Positions 21,290 through 33,180 of a stretch of DNA of 64,000 nucleotides are shown piece by piece. The stretch is from Semisulcospira habei (Eukaryota > Mollusca > Gastropoda > Semisulcospiridae). The notes under the pieces are model-generated. The model worked only from the letters and a program-made list of their open reading frames with translations, made no database searches and was not told the origin of the DNA. Each line of letters starts with the position of its first letter. Within the stretch, counting starts at the first letter, position 1. The stretch is from positions 165,254,976-165,318,975 of the forward strand of contig BTPG01000007.1 in assembly GCA_036245525.1 (NCBI GenBank). The letters are read 5' to 3'. The position numbers and the translations under genes are program-made.

Positions 21290-21354
21290 GCAAGAGGCAC
21301 AGGTGCTCACGAGCCCCTGCTACAGCAGGGGCTCATGAGAATCTACGCCTCCTG
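21290..21354. repeat. CATGAG-family hairpin
   Basis: GCAAGAGGCACAGGTGCTCA and GCTCATGAGAATCTACGCCT with AGCCCCTGCTACAGCAGGGG at the centre. Confidence 0.7.
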
Positions 21355-21813
21355 ATGGCAGATACGGGACCATTTGCATCCTCTGTGGAACGAGACCTCA
21401 GTCTTGTGCGTGCGTGTGCGTGTGCGTGCGCGTGTGTTTGTGGGGCGATTCCAGGACTGGGGCACTATACTTAGTGAGAGGAGTACGAATCGAGTGGGAA
21501 TCGTTTACGTTCAATTTATGACTATGGCTGGCAGTCGGCAATCTAGCCGACTGGTCGAAAATTGGGGCGAGTGTCATTAATTCACTTCATGCGCGTGTTC
21601 GGGAGACAGACTAGCCGTCATAGCTCAAGTGCAAGTTTTCGATTAGCTCGTCAGCCGGAAATCATAGTACCTCCAACAAGATACCTGAATCAATCAGGAC
21701 AGCTCAAGCCGGAACGGGAATGTGCCAGGTTAGCTTGACACACGACTCAACAGTGAAAGAAAAACAAATTTGTAATCCCTTCCCTGCCGAGAAACTAACT
21801 AAACCACCCATCT

Positions 21814-21884
21814 GCAAGCGGCATAGATCCTCATGAGCCCCCGCAGTTGCGGAGGCTCGTGAGGTCCAGGATCTATGCCTTTTG
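21814..21884. repeat. CATGAG-family hairpin
   Basis: GCAAGCGGCATAGATCCTCA and GGATCTATGCCTTTTG with a few extra bases in one arm. Confidence 0.65.
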
Positions 21885-22009
21885 TTTAAACCGCTTCGTC
21901 TGCATGGGGTCTTTGATGTTGAAATTTACAATAAGGTCAAAAACACAATTTTAGCGTACATTGTCGGTAGTGAATACTGATTCTCTATTACTGGAAATGC
22001 TGATATCAG

Positions 22010-22095
22010 GACAGCTCAAGGGTGCTGCCTAATACGGATTATCCAGAGAGGCGTCTAGCTATTTAGACACTACCATTTGGCTGTCATGGTTGGTT
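22010..22095. repeat. hairpin-core relic
   Basis: AGCTCAAGGGTGCTGCC on the left and ACACTACCATTTGGCTGTCA on the right. Confidence 0.4.
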
Positions 22096-22358
22096 GCACC
22101 TCCCACGCTTGGAGAGCTGCACTGCACGTACACACTTGTAAAATTCTAAGCTCAGTTATGCTCCGTTTAAACCTTAAACAGTCACAAGAACAACCCCAGA
22201 GGTTTCCCTCCATCCGAAGCATAAAAGATGGCAGTTCAATTTATAGGTCCACTCAATTTCACCAAGAAGCACAGACTATCATGAAGGACTTTGAACAGAT
22301 AAGCTCATAGTCCAACTCGGTTCTAATTCCGAGATTGCTCCCATAGCAAATGGGGCCA

Positions 22359-22424
22359 GCAAGAGAAATAGATCCTCGTGTGCCCCTGCAGTTGCAGGGA
22401 AACATGAGGATCTATGTCTCTTGC
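22359..22424. repeat. CATGAG-family hairpin
   Basis: GCAAGAGAAATAGATCCTCG and GAGGATCTATGTCTCTTGC. Confidence 0.65.
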
Positions 22425-22999
22425 AGTTAACAGATGGTTTGGGGCCTTGAGATTGCCAGCAGAAAACGAGCTCTCCATCAGGGTCGGGTTTAATTTTTAG
22501 TCGTATCGATTTCCGGCAAATTGAAAACGCAACAAAAGAGGTGTGCTTGCGACACACAAAAACCCAATCGGAAAACGTCTGAACTCTCTCTCTCTCTTCC
22601 TCAATCCCTCCCTCTCTCTCTCTCTCTATCTCGCTCTCTCGAATTCTCTCCAGTATCTCGAGAGACACTGAACTCATCAACTGTGAAAATGAGGCCTAAC
22701 GCACACTAACACGCTCTTTCGCTTCCGTCAGCGAAAACCATCAATTCTTCTAATGGTGTGGATTCTCATGAGCCCCTGCAAAAGATTGGGTTTATCGTTC
22801 GAAAGGATAACCGTACAATCATACTTCTACTTGGCATGTATTATTTCAAATTTCAAGGCTATAGAAAATCTGAAGCTTTTCCACGAAGTGCAACGATGCA
22901 AAGTAACATGCTTCTGACAGTGACGGGTCAGCAGTTTGCACTATAGCCTTTATACAGAGTATGTCGCAAAATAACGGCTGGACAAAAAGGGCGAACAAG

Positions 23000-23190
23000 T
23001 TCACCCTTTCAGCCCAAAGGTCCCATGCCTCAAATGTGCCTAACGACCATGTACCAGCCGCAGGAGATGGATTGATGATGATAATTCACGGGTAGTGCCA
23101 GATGAGCTTGGCGCCTTCATCTGGCACTACCCTTGAATTATCATCATCAATCCATCTCCTGCTGCAGGGTCCCGGGGCTAAATGGGTTAA
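23000..23190 (+). mobile_element. type-A MITE, short-hairpin subtype
   Basis: Starts TTCACCCTTTCAGCCC and ends CGGGGCTAAATGGGTTAA. The stem GATTGATGATGATAATTC pairs with GAATTATCATCATCAATC, a two-base change mirrored on both arms relative to GACCATG/CATGGTC. The top of the stem is shortened to GCCAGATGA facing TCATCTGGC, with GCTTGGCGCCT left as the loop. Confidence 0.85.
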
Positions 23191-23337
23191 CATGAAGGGT
23201 GAATGTCGTAAAATGAAAACCCTTCCTGCTCTTCTTCTGCTGAGAGTTCCATCAACTCGCACAAGGGGCAGTGGAAAGCCTTTGTCGCGCGTGCCTACTC
23301 AAATGGACTCCGAAAACAACAGCAGAAAATTAATGTC

Positions 23338-23561
23338 TCAGCCCATATCACACTGAGGCAAAAAGCTTCAAATTTGTACACTACCATATGCAAGCTACAT
23401 TATAGTACTTAATGATAATGATATAGACTGATGGCTTTAGTTCAAGGGTAGTGCCAGAATAGCTTGGCGCCTAGAGGCGCCAAGCTATTCTGGCACTACC
23501 CTTGAACTATTTTAGTCAAACTTATTTCATGCAGTGGTGTATTCCGAATGATAAGGGTTAA
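23338..23561 (-). mobile_element. MITE, end type B (reverse)
   Basis: From TCAGCCCATATCACACTGAG to CGAATGATAAGGGTTAA. It carries the hairpin core AGTTCAAGGGTAGTGCCAGA with centre GGCGCCTAGAGGCGCC but outer sequence different from type A (for example CATATGCAAGCTACATTATA). Confidence 0.85.
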
Positions 23562-23661
23562 ACGAGGGAAAAAAAAACAACATTGCGAATGAATCCGTTG
23601 TATCAGCAAATTTTAGCAAAGCCCACCCTGGAGAAGATGGCACAGCAACGGAGCCATGTTT

Positions 23662-23719
23662 GCAAGAGGCATAGATTCACGTGAACCCCCGCAGTGGCTC
23701 ATGACAATCTGTCTCTTGC
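23662..23719. repeat. CATGAG-family hairpin, right arm shortened
   Basis: GCAAGAGGCATAGATTCACG with GACAATCTGTCTCTTGC. Confidence 0.55.
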
Positions 23720-24103
23720 AATAAACTGAAATGACGGTGCGATGTCATTTACGCCTCCTTACATCTGCGTTCCTTACGTACAGAAAGTCATTAAACTTGC
23801 TTTTAACACAGCGCGAAGTGATGAAAGGTTACGAGTAATGATTCTTCCTACATCTATTTTTACTTTTTCTCCCTATTTCTTTTGAAGCTGACTCTGTGTT
23901 TGACAGACATTAAGCGGAAAGTGGGTGGATTGTGGGCGGAAGACCCGGGGGTGTGGGTGGGTGAGGGGCGTGGAGAATTTGTTTTTTTCTTCAGAGAAGT
24001 TGTAAAGTTGAGACATGTTGCGCAACGTTCAGTTTTTAAAAAGGTGAATGAAAGTTTCAGCCGTTGCAATAACTGAATTTACACAAATCCACACCACACT
24101 ACG

Positions 24104-24111
24104 TACGCACG

Positions 24112-24151
<40 letters not shown>

Positions 24152-24160
24152 ACACACACA
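24104..24160. repeat. (CA)n microsatellite
   Basis: ACGCACGCACGCA leads into a long (CA)n run. Confidence 0.9.
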
Positions 24161-24422
24161 GTACAGGTGGTCACTCGAGAAGATGAAAAGCCTAGAATAA
24201 GCACAAAATAGTATATGTTGTGCAACCAAACCTCTGGACACTTGGTTTATGAGGTGGGGGTGGGGGGGGGGGGGGTGGAAAAGGGCTGACATAGCCCGCG
24301 AGATGTTCCTTTGGGGATGGCGGACGGCCGCTTCTGTAGGCGGTATCCGATGTCTGCCGAAACTAGGTCACTGGTGTCAGGGTGCAAATATCACGTGCTG
24401 TGTCAACAGGACAGGTCCATCT

Positions 24423-24479
24423 GCAAGAGGCAGAGATTCTCATGAGCATCTGCGTAGCACCAGCTCATGAGAATCTATG
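24423..24479. repeat. CATGAG-family hairpin
   Basis: GCAAGAGGCAGAGATTCTCA and CTCATGAGAATCTATGG. Confidence 0.6.
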
Positions 24480-25928
24480 GTCCGACTTAATCTTAACTAT
24501 CGCCTGTGTTCCTCAATTTGAGAAAGCGTTTGGCGGTTGAAATAGGGACTTCTGAGCAACGCGCTTTCTGTCACTGACAATTTTTGTCGCCGACCTGTCC
24601 CTGAGAAGAAAAAAAAAAATGGAGAAAAAAGCAGAAAACTCCATGCCATCTTCACGGCGAAGTGTGCCTGGTGAAAGCAAAAGACAGTAAGAACATTTTT
24701 GTGAAAAGCAAGATACTCACTGTAATACCATGAAAATGTCGCTTTTCACAAAAAATGGATTCGCTGTACTTTGCAGACAGACTACAGGGCTGACTGCCGC
24801 ATCTAAACAAACGCAAATATTCAAAAGTAATTTTCACGACATCTATAGAAGATGAATTTGAACACCTCAGCACGTCACATAAAAATTAAAGTGACGTAGA
24901 ACACGTACTACAGTGATAATAGTGCACATTCCGTTATACGTGAAGTTTCCTTGGACTCGTTATTTAATGTTTAGGGTTGGGGTTACTAAGGCAGTTAGTA
25001 GCGGTTTTTGTCGAGGCCGACAGCCAAAGCCATTCGAGATGTTCCGCGTCTGGATACACGTCTAAAGCCGTCAGAAGTGAGCTCAGCAGATACTGACAAT
25101 AATGCCGATATTTAACAACTGAGCAACAGCTTTTAGCGCAAAAAAAGAGTCAGACTGAGTGGCATCACGTGCGACTTCAGAAACCGGCCATACCGCTTGC
25201 ATTATATGCATCATTTCCCGCCTGGCTTAACACATCGATATGTTCTCTGACGCCGTCTTCCAACATCAGCTCGACCTCGCATATATAGTACGTCATGAAA
25301 CGCGGCCGCATTGTGTGAATATGTCATAACCCACCGAGTGTGGGGACCAGACCCGCTTGGGACCCAACACAACTAATGCGCACACTGGTTAGAGAGTGTC
25401 TCCAGCCCACTGGTTACCTCCCTCGATCCGCTGCCCATGTGGGCCAAGTACGTTCTCGGCTGCAGCTTGTTTTCCCGACCTAACATAACGTATGCATGGC
25501 ATACCAGCAAGGCTGACCGTTCGATATCTGACACATTTTAACCTCATATTTTCCCATTCGCGCGCCTTACAGCCATTTTCTCTTCTGCGGAAGGAACAAG
25601 AAATCCGGCATGGTGCAATAAAACCACAGGCGTGCATCCCCACGACCTCCTACGTACGAGGAACACAGACACAATAGTACAAGAGGCCAATCCCAAGGTT
25701 CAACGATGTTTACAGTGCAAAGGCTACACGTTGGTATTGTCTGAAACTGTACGAGAAAAGTAAATCTAATTTGAGTATGGTCTACGTATACAGTAATCTC
25801 AGTAGAGGACCGACTTTTTCTTTCTGTTATAATTATCTGAAGTTTATTGTAAGTAATTTACAAAGAAACTGCTGCAGGGACCTCTGAATAAGGGTTGCTA
25901 TATTCGACCTTTGTTTAATCCGACCCTG
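24480..25928. other. intronic stretch without recognised gene
   Basis: About 1.4 kb with little that I can classify. A decayed CATTCGAG palindrome may lie near 25025-25080, and a half copy of the CCTCCCTCGATCCGCT hairpin near 25414-25450. No exon-like frame with known homology is seen. Confidence 0.4.
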
Positions 25929-26142
25929 TTATCCATTTTAGCCCCAAGGTCCCGTTTCGCAAATTTTGGAGGTGTTACCTAACGGCTATGTACCAGTTGC
26001 AGGAGATGGCTTGACCATGATAATTCAAGGGTAGTGCCAGATTAGCTTGGCGCCTGAAGGCGCCAAGCTAATCTGGCACTACCCTTGAATTATCATGATC
26101 AAGCCATCTCCTGCTGAAGGGATCCGGGGCTAAAAGGGTTAT
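25929..26142 (+). mobile_element. type-A MITE flanked by TTAT
   Basis: TTATCCATTTTAGCCCC to GGGGCTAAAAGGGTTAT; the flanking tetranucleotide is TTAT on both sides instead of TTAA. The stem includes GGCTTGACCATGATAATTC and GAATTATCATGATCAAGCC: the GCTTGA/TCAAGC pair is mirrored. Confidence 0.85.
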
Positions 26143-26298
26143 ATGCGAAACTGACTGTAACACGGTCGGACATCAACACTTTTTCAGGGCCGGGTTCCGA
26201 CAGCACTCGTTTTACGTGAATTACTTCGCTTAATACAAGTTTGTTATATCCGAAGTTTATTGTGTAATAGTATAAATGGACTCTATGGATATCTATCA

Positions 26299-26364
26299 CC
26301 AAGAGGCTTAGATTCCCATGAGCCCCTGCAGCTGCAGGGGCTCTTGAAGATCTATGCCTCTTAC
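26299..26364. repeat. CATGAG-family hairpin
   Basis: CCAAGAGGCTTAGATTCCCA and GATCTATGCCTCTTAC; the centre CCCCTGCAGCTGCAGGGG is a perfect palindrome. Confidence 0.7.
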
Positions 26365-26649
26365 AAAATGAAGGTCTTGGCTATGACTTTTTAATCAATC
26401 AAGGAAACAGCTTGCAAAACCACAGTAGATCTAATTAGGTCGATTGCCCACAAACAAAGAGCCATAAACTAGCATGCGCCCCTACAGGGACCTATGAGGG
26501 CCTATGTCTGTTCCAGACGGAAGGGCATGGCTGCGGGACTCAACTGCAAATCAATGAAACAGGATCCCTGTCGGTGTTCCTGTCGGTGATAATTATTTCT
26601 CTACCAATCACGTCGGCCATTTTGGTCAGGAGCAGGACTTGGTTTCTGA

Positions 26650-26776
26650 CACTACTGACAACCAAGCCCAGACCAAAGCAGGTGACTGCCAGGCGTGTCA
26701 ATGCACAGACAATCCCAACGAAGGAAGAAACGCGCTTAGAAATGACCCTTACCACACGATTTATTAATATTCTGAG
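26650..26776 (+). repeat. dispersed repeat shared with the Tc1-nested insertion
   Basis: CCAGACCAAAGCAGGTGACT, AAGAAACGCGCTTAGAAA and GATTTATTAATATTC align with the reverse complement of 59760-59876 with scattered differences. It abuts the left end of the type-B MITE at about 26762. Confidence 0.7.
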
Positions 26777-26981
26777 GCTAAAAAAGCTTCAAATTTGTAC
26801 GCTGCCATATGCAAGCTACATTATAGCACTTACAGATAAAGATATAGACCAATGGCTTTAGTTCAAGGGTAGTGCCAGAACATTGGCGCCTAGAGGCGCC
26901 AAGCTATTCTGGCACTACCTTTGAACTATTTTAATCAAACTTATTTCACACACTGGTGTATTCCGAATGATAAGGGGTTAA
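26762..26981 (-). mobile_element. MITE, end type B (reverse), damaged stem
   Basis: TTCTGAGGCTAAAAAAGCTT at the left, CGAATGATAAGGGGTTAA at the right. The left arm lost a few bases (GCCAGAACATTGGCGCC) while the right arm is complete. Confidence 0.8.
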
Positions 26982-27215
26982 GTCTTTTCTAAGCGTGCTG
27001 TAAAACTGTTCTTACTATGCGTGTGTTTTTTTTTTTTCCTCGCTGGAAATTTCTTTACCGACAGCCAACCATCGACCAGAGCTTTCGTTAGTGGCACTAC
27101 ACCGCTGCCACAGGAGGCGTAGCTCCTCATGAGTCCCCGCAGTTACGGGTAGGGCGGGGGGTTAATGGACTCCCCTTTGAATCCATGCTCCGCGGAGGGG
27201 ATCTTTGCCTCTGAA

Positions 27216-27429
27216 TTAACCCTTATAGTCCCACGGGTGCATTTCCTAAATTTTCGAAGTGTTATTTAACAACTTTATACCAGTTGCAGGAGGTGGACTG
27301 ACCATGACAATTCAAGGGCAGTGCCAGATTAGCTTGGCGCCTGAAGGCGCCAAGCTAATCTGGCACTACCCTTGAATTGTCATGGTCAATCCACCTGTTG
27401 CTGTAGGGACTCGGGGCTACATGGGTTAA
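27216..27429 (+). mobile_element. type-A MITE
   Basis: TTAACCCTTATAGTCCC to GGGGCTACATGGGTTAA. The stem includes GACCATGACAATTC and GAATTGTCATGGTC (mirrored change from GATAATTC) and GGAGGTGG with CCACCTG. Confidence 0.88.
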
Positions 27430-27579
27430 CCCAAAATTCAGAAGCACAATGTGCGTCCTCTGGAAATGAAGGGGTTAATCTACTAAGCTCTAAGATAGCA
27501 CACACAAGACTTATGGACGAAGTAACAGTTGTTGTGAAATGTTTAAGAACAGTGTTGCGGTGCGCGAATCTTTGGACAG

Positions 27580-27654
27580 TTAACTCATTCGAGACCTGAC
27601 ACATCCGGATACGCGGCGTATAGCCGCGTATCCGGCACGTCTCGAACGTGTTAA
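27580..27654. mobile_element. TTAA-bounded palindrome, CATTCGAG family
   Basis: TTAACTCATTCGAGACC to GTCTCGAACGTGTTAA with GGATACGCGGC/GCCGCGTATCC at the centre. Confidence 0.8.
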
Positions 27655-27944
27655 ACTGTATCTAATTTGGAGCGTTTGCAGCTCGTGTCAAGGTTTTTGT
27701 CTTGCAGAAGGGCATCGATCATTTTGCAATTCTTCGCATGCACTGCAGTCCCGATGACCTCCCCCACTTCGTGAACACAGACGTAAATGGTAACAGAAAC
27801 AGGCAAGAGCAGGAGCTCATGAGAATCTACGCTCTAGCATACATATGGCGTTCGCTGAAAAAGTGTGCACAGATTGGACTGTGTGGCACTCTTTGCAATC
27901 GTCAACGGATGTACACACAGCCTGCAATCTGGACTCGCTCACCT

Positions 27945-28010
27945 GCAAGAAGCATAGATTCTCATGAGCCCCTGCGGCAGCAGGGGCACACGAGAACCTA
28001 ACCCTCTTGC
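27945..28010. repeat. CATGAG-family hairpin plus partial third arm
   Basis: GCAAGAAGCATAGATTCTCA and GAGAACCTAACCCTCTTGC; a further right-arm copy AGGGTCTATGTCTCTTGC follows at about 28019-28036. Confidence 0.65.
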
Positions 28011-28289
28011 GGCACATAAGGGTCTATGTCTCTTGCTGATCAAGCTCTGCTCCAGTTGACTGAAGGTGATGTTTCGGCTCCAGCCTATACGAATGAATAC
28101 CGAGGAAGGGGGAGATGGGGCTGGCGGTTTGTGGTGGGGTAGTAAGGTGGGCGGTGGGAGAGGAGGCATGAGGAGCGGGGGTGGGGACAGTCCTAGTATG
28201 CCATCCATTCATAGTACCAAACAGCCGAGCTAGCGTTTTCTCAAACAATTCACAGCCTTCGACCCCAAAAATTAAGTTAGGTGTAGACG

Positions 28290-28355
28290 GCAAGAGGCTT
28301 AGATTCTCGTGAGCCCCCGCCGCGGCGGGGGCTCACGAGAATCTATGCCTCTTGC
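28290..28355. repeat. CATGAG-family hairpin, near-perfect
   Basis: GCAAGAGGCTTAGATTCTCG and CGAGAATCTATGCCTCTTGC, one mismatch in about 31 pairs. CTCGTGAG/CTCACGAG replaces the usual CTCATGAG on both arms. Confidence 0.8.
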
Positions 28356-29380
28356 ACACGGACAGGGCTCACGTTCGTCTCTGCGGGGGAAGCGATCGAT
28401 ATAAACTTGCAAGGCTTAGCACGGTCTATAAGGCCACTGGTGCTAAAGTACTCTCTCTCTCTCTCTCTTTCATCTCGCCTGTCCACGAAAACGATCATAA
28501 TTATACCGTCTTTAAAAAAAAAAGTTTCATTTCATTCATCATTTCAGTACATAAAATAACAATGTAACAAAATTGTTAAATTTTAGGTCTTTTTCAAAAC
28601 AGCTTATAATTTACTTTGAATGGTTTAATTGTTTTCCTTTGATCATCTTTCTGTTAATCTTTTGTTTGCAAAAGCATCTTGCAAGAGAGAAAATTCCGCT
28701 GCAGCTAAAATCTTATGCAAATTTGTATTGAACGAATGAATCCATCAGAGAATCTATCACACAATGAACGGATGGATGGATGGATGACGGATGGGTGAAA
28801 AAAAAAAAAACTTAACAAGAATGAACAAACGAACAAATGATTCAATAAATGAACAGCTTGAATACTTTACTTCTAAACCATCTAATGCGAGGCTGGTGTG
28901 TTTTGTCACACACAATCACAACGTCATCCCATGATAAATCTGACATAATCAAATAATGCAGCCCTTCCGCACACAGCGGCAACAACTGAATGGCGCTAGC
29001 GCTTTCTTTCACAACACCGGATGTCTTTTGACCGCAACTGCAGTCTTTTCACCACAACGAACCCAAACTAAGTAATTCAGCAATACAGACGTATGAACAA
29101 CGTGCGGCTAATAAAAGTCACAGTCTAAAGTTGAATCGTTTGCTGGAACTCTATAAACACATCGCAAAGAGGCCAGAGGAATCCAGGCACTAATATTCAG
29201 CCAGCATGGGCAGTATATCTCCTGCAGGTGGCTTAGGTGGTGAAAAGTAGGAAGGAAACCATTCCACGTAATCTGGAATGATGGAGAACTGAGTTGTCCA
29301 CAGCCCTAGATCCTTCAACACACCATCGCTCTAAAGTCAAAATTCCTAAATTTCTGCACTTATCATAAAAATATAGTGCA
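28356..29380. other. AT-rich intronic stretch, no gene seen
   Basis: Contains (CT)n at 28451-28470, an AT-rich region and short (GGAT)n-like repeats near 28766-28795. No exon is recognised. Confidence 0.45.
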
Positions 29381-29383
29381 GGA

Positions 29384-29460
29384 GACAGATCGACCATGGT
29401 AGTCTAAGCTGTTCTAGCACAACCCTTGAACTATCATGATCGGTAACCTATCACGCGTTA
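29384..29460. repeat. hairpin-core relic
   Basis: GACAGATCGACCATGGTAGT and ACAACCCTTGAACTATCATG; the left arm is largely lost. Confidence 0.45.
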
Positions 29461-29721
29461 GGACTTAAAGGGCTAAAAATCAATGCTTCGCTGAGGAACA
29501 AAGAGTCTTCCCGCACTAAAAAGGGCGCGGGTCACTGGGAAATTTGATTTAAAGTCCACCGGGTTCAGCTTTTATAATCACACTCAAGATAGATCACAGG
29601 GTGCGGGCCACTCTGGTCGCCTGTTTCGAGTCCCTGCCATTGATCTGCGGCCGTGAATCGTGGGAGACACCCAGAGTGGCTGCAAGCAAGGATACTAGGT
29701 GCACGCGCGGACTAGGCTAGG

Positions 29722-29783
29722 CCACACTGGTCACCTCCCTAGATCCGCTCCGAGGAGCGGATCCAGGGAGGTACCCCGTGTGA
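29722..29783. repeat. hairpin, CCTCCCTAGATCCGCT variety
   Basis: CACACTGGTCACCTCCCTAG, then GATCCGCTCCGAGGAGCGGA, then CCAGGGAGGTACCCCGTGTG. Same family as 32010 and 54222. Confidence 0.7.
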
Positions 29784-30470
29784 CACTTCACAGAACTGGA
29801 CCACAGAATAACGTAATATGACGGTGTAACATTTCAGAAAGACCACCTTCGTGTCGAGTTCAACTGAGGGTCTCTTTGGCGTGCCAAGCCTAGGAGAGGA
29901 ACGGAATTTTTGAAAGTCAGATAAATTATGTATGATACAGTATGGGGTCTCTACCACAGCAACGCCCTTCCGTTCCAGTTCGGTGTCGACTCGATCTGGC
30001 GTGCGCAAAAATTACACTCAATGTGCCCTCCCCAATCATCCTGCGTGTGCGTGCGTGCGTACTTTTATGTGTGTGTGTGTGTGTGTATGTGAAGACAGAT
30101 TGTGTATAAAAAATTATACAGACCATCTCTCTCTCAAACTCTCTCTCTCTGTACCTCAGTCTCTGCATTCAATTTTCATCGACACCACATTATGCGTATA
30201 TCCAGACACAGTAGCCTCACGACCATATTCGCCTTCAATTCGGACGACCACCTCCGTTTTGGGCAACGTCAACGCAAAACTGCAACCAACAAGATCCGCA
30301 GATCTTATTTACCCCAAAGACCGCGAGGGCTCTTGAAGATCTATGCCTTTTGCACGCAGCAAGACATTTTGCTACAGGAATGGGCGAGAAAACTCCCGAC
30401 CGCGGTGTGAAAAAGGTCAGCCAACGCGCGACATCACACGAGTGCCTCATCCAGACCTTTACCCATTTCT

Positions 30471-30534
30471 GCAAGAGGCATAGATTCTCATGAGCCCCTG
30501 CGATGCAGGGGCTCATGAGAATCTATGCCTCATG
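30471..30534. repeat. CATGAG-family hairpin, near-perfect
   Basis: GCAAGAGGCATAGATTCTCA and TGAGAATCTATGCCTCATG, centre CCCCTGCGATGCAGGGG. Confidence 0.8.
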
Positions 30535-31085
30535 ACATCAATGATTTAGCTCATTTATTCACATGCCATCAGGTTTGGCGAACGTCTGGGTGTTCGTCTG
30601 ATGGGACAATCGCGAGTGTGAATGGCCATACGAAGAGTGGGATGATGCAGTCTCTCAGCATAGCGGTTGTCCCGGGCTAAAATGTCAAACGCACAACAAC
30701 AAAAAAACAACCCAAACAAACATGGTCATCAAAGTTGGCGTTTTCACGGCATGAGTTTCTCATCAACTCGTTTGCTACAACTACATTCTGCAACACGGAT
30801 ACAGCAGTGTCTGCGCACTATTTCGGAATAATAAACACAGACAGTTTACAACAATTTTGTTTTTTGTTTGTTCGCTTGTTTGTCTACCCACACAATACCA
30901 AATACCCAACAGCTGTTTGTATTCCTCTGACTGAACTTGTCATCACTCTTTAAGTCTCCACGCAGAAGTGAAACAAAAACACTAGTAGACAGAAGAATGC
31001 TTGAGCAAGAACTTTTTGCCAGAAAAGTAGTCTTAACCCTTTTCTTCCTGATACACTACTGCACGCAATTAATTTGACTACGATA
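30535..31085. other. intronic stretch without gene
   Basis: No exon, RNA gene or repeat recognised. Confidence 0.4.
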
Positions 31086-31152
31086 GTTCAAGGTTGGTGC
31101 CAAAATAGCCTGGCGCCTCAGGCGCCAGGCTATTCTGGCACCACCCTTGAAC
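31086..31152. repeat. hairpin-core element, AGCCTGG variant
   Basis: GTTCAAGGTTGGTGCC and AATAGCCTGGCGCC face GGCGCCAGGCTATT. AGCCTGG/CCAGGCT replaces AGCTTGG/CCAAGCT on both arms. Confidence 0.75.
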
Positions 31153-31672
31153 TAAAATGGTTGATTTATCTTCTAATCTGTAATGTGGCCTTTACTGGAC
31201 ATAAAAAAAAAATCAGCCCACGTATGTCATGGGCCAAAAGGCTTGTGCTCTCTCTCTCTCTCTACAGAGACGTAAGACAATGCCACCTGTCGCTAAAGAC
31301 CATCATTCAGGTGGATACAGTGTGTCTGCAATGACATATGATCTCTCAGCCGCGTAACTGAAACATGTTATGCTGTACACGTACAGGTCTGTGATACAGA
31401 GTACATTACACTTCTAACCGTGCAAAAGCTGCAGTGATGTCATTGTCATAGACTGGTCCGTCTCTTGCAACCTGTACTGCACTGGTAAAGAAACGTACAG
31501 GTGCACGTGTACTTTCTGATCATCTGAGATTTTCGACCTTACCGTCACAAAATCACACATATCAGTACATTACTGCAACCGAAAGGGTCATCGTGCGTGG
31601 GAGTACGTTTACAATATACCAAATATACAGACTACATTCAACAGATCATCTAAACTTAATAAGCAACAGACA

Positions 31673-31725
31673 TAGATTCTCATGAGCCCCTGCAGCCATA
31701 GGGGCTCATGAGAATCAACATCTGT
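31673..31725. repeat. CATGAG-family hairpin
   Basis: CATAGATTCTCATGAGCCCC and GGGGCTCATGAGAATC; the outer bases have diverged (ACAGACA/TCTGT). Confidence 0.65.
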
Positions 31726-32009
31726 ATATTCACCTGTTCCTTACAAGGAGGCTATTGTTCTAGCGATTCTGAGATAAAATTGTGAAGACTGAGCCGGCTG
31801 CGCCGACTAGTTATTGTGCAATTTCCGCTATGTAGTCTATTTGCGGTAATTAGACTCAACAGACAGATGTCATCGCGGTAATCAGATACTTCTATATTCG
31901 GCACACTCCAGCTTCGTGGCTCCTTAGCGGCAATTAAAGATTTTTTTTCAGTTCCACTGCCAAATGTGATGGATCGACCGTGGCAAATCGTCCACAGATG
32001 TGCTCACGG

Positions 32010-32085
32010 TCACACTGGCCGTCTCCCTCGACTGATTCGCTGCCCGCTGATTAGCCGCAGCGAATCGAGGGAGACAACCAGGGTG
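32010..32085. repeat. hairpin, GTCTCCCTCGA family
   Basis: CACACTGGCCGTCTCCCTCG and CGAGGGAGACAACCAGGGTG with GATTCGCTG/CAGCGAATC inside. Confidence 0.7.
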
Positions 32086-32254
32086 AGATGATGTATGTAT
32101 GAGCCGCGGACCACCCGGCAGTAGTTTTTCTTCACAGACGACTGCTGTGTCACGTGAGTAGTTTGGCAATCCAAGGGGTCGTCTGCTGGCCCATAATGCG
32201 TCTACAGTCTCACTGCACAGTACATGTGTTTTACTTCGTACATCTAAGTTTCTT

Positions 32255-32478
32255 TTAACCCATATCATACGGAATACACCAGTGTGTGAAATAAGTTTGA
32301 CTAAAATAGTTCAAGGGTGGTGCCAGAATAGCTTGGCGCCTCTAGGCGCCAAGCTATTCTGGCACCACCCTTGAACTAAAGCCACTGGTCTATATCCTTA
32401 TCTGTAAGTACTATAATGTAGCTTGGATATGGCAGTGTACAAATTTGAAGCGTTTAGCCTCAGTATAATATGGGTTAA
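32255..32478 (+). mobile_element. MITE, end type B
   Basis: TTAACCCATATCATACGGAA to CAGTATAATATGGGTTAA, 224 bp. The hairpin 32309-32376 is perfect: GTTCAAGGGTGGTGCCAGAA with centre GGCGCCTCTAGGCGCC. Confidence 0.9.
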
Positions 32479-32552
32479 AGTGCGTAAAATGTATCTTCAA
32501 TTGTCCCATCAGCGTAAATAGCCACATGTATTTCAACGTACTTATTTCGAAG

Positions 32553-32553
<1 letters not shown>

Positions 32554-32611
<58 letters not shown>
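32554..32611. repeat. (CA)n microsatellite
   Basis: About 58 bp of uninterrupted CA. Confidence 0.95.
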
Positions 32612-32612
<1 letters not shown>

Positions 32613-33044
32613 TTGCGACATATTTCACCGGCGATATGTTCTTCAAGGCCTCTGTACGTCAGTCCAAAAAGAAAGCCCTCCGCCATTCAAGATAAACAGA
32701 TCCTTGTGTGCCCTTTCTGCTCTCGGGAGGGTCACACAGATGCGTGCCTCTTGGTCACAATGATCGACCACATTTAGCTCTGTGTTTCTCGCGCGGTGGA
32801 GATCAATCAACGGGTCGCCGTCTTCAAAGAGGCCTGCTGTTCGAGTCGGTATAATGTTGATTTTCTGCCACGAGTAGCTCAGACAGAGACATGCTCAAAT
32901 CCGAAAGATTTCCGCCTCGACTTTCCTGACAATTATATGGACACTGGGCCGACCCCTAACAAAAGTCTGACTTCTCGTCAGCTCCTACAGCAAGACTGCA
33001 TACCACACGGCTGAGCTCTAGTCTCGAAATTACACAATTTGAGT

Positions 33045-33180
33045 TGTCCTCTGAAGAACACAGTAGTGGTTCAGGAGACAGATCGATCACGATATAGTTC
33101 AAGGGTGGTGCCAGAATAGCTTGGCGCTTACAGGCGCCAAGCTATTTTGGCACCACCCTTGAACTATCGTCGTTCTGCGT
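33045..33180 (+). mobile_element. hairpin-core element, A2-like right side
   Basis: CAGGAGACAGATCGATCACG, the hairpin GTTCAAGGGTGGTGCCAGAA, then GCTATTTTGGCACCACCC. The tips are not clearly preserved. Confidence 0.65.

Noticed and set aside
28290..28355. A microRNA gene
   Set aside because: The stem is long and near-perfect, but it belongs to a family of more than 20 dispersed repeats; without small-RNA data a miRNA call is not justified.
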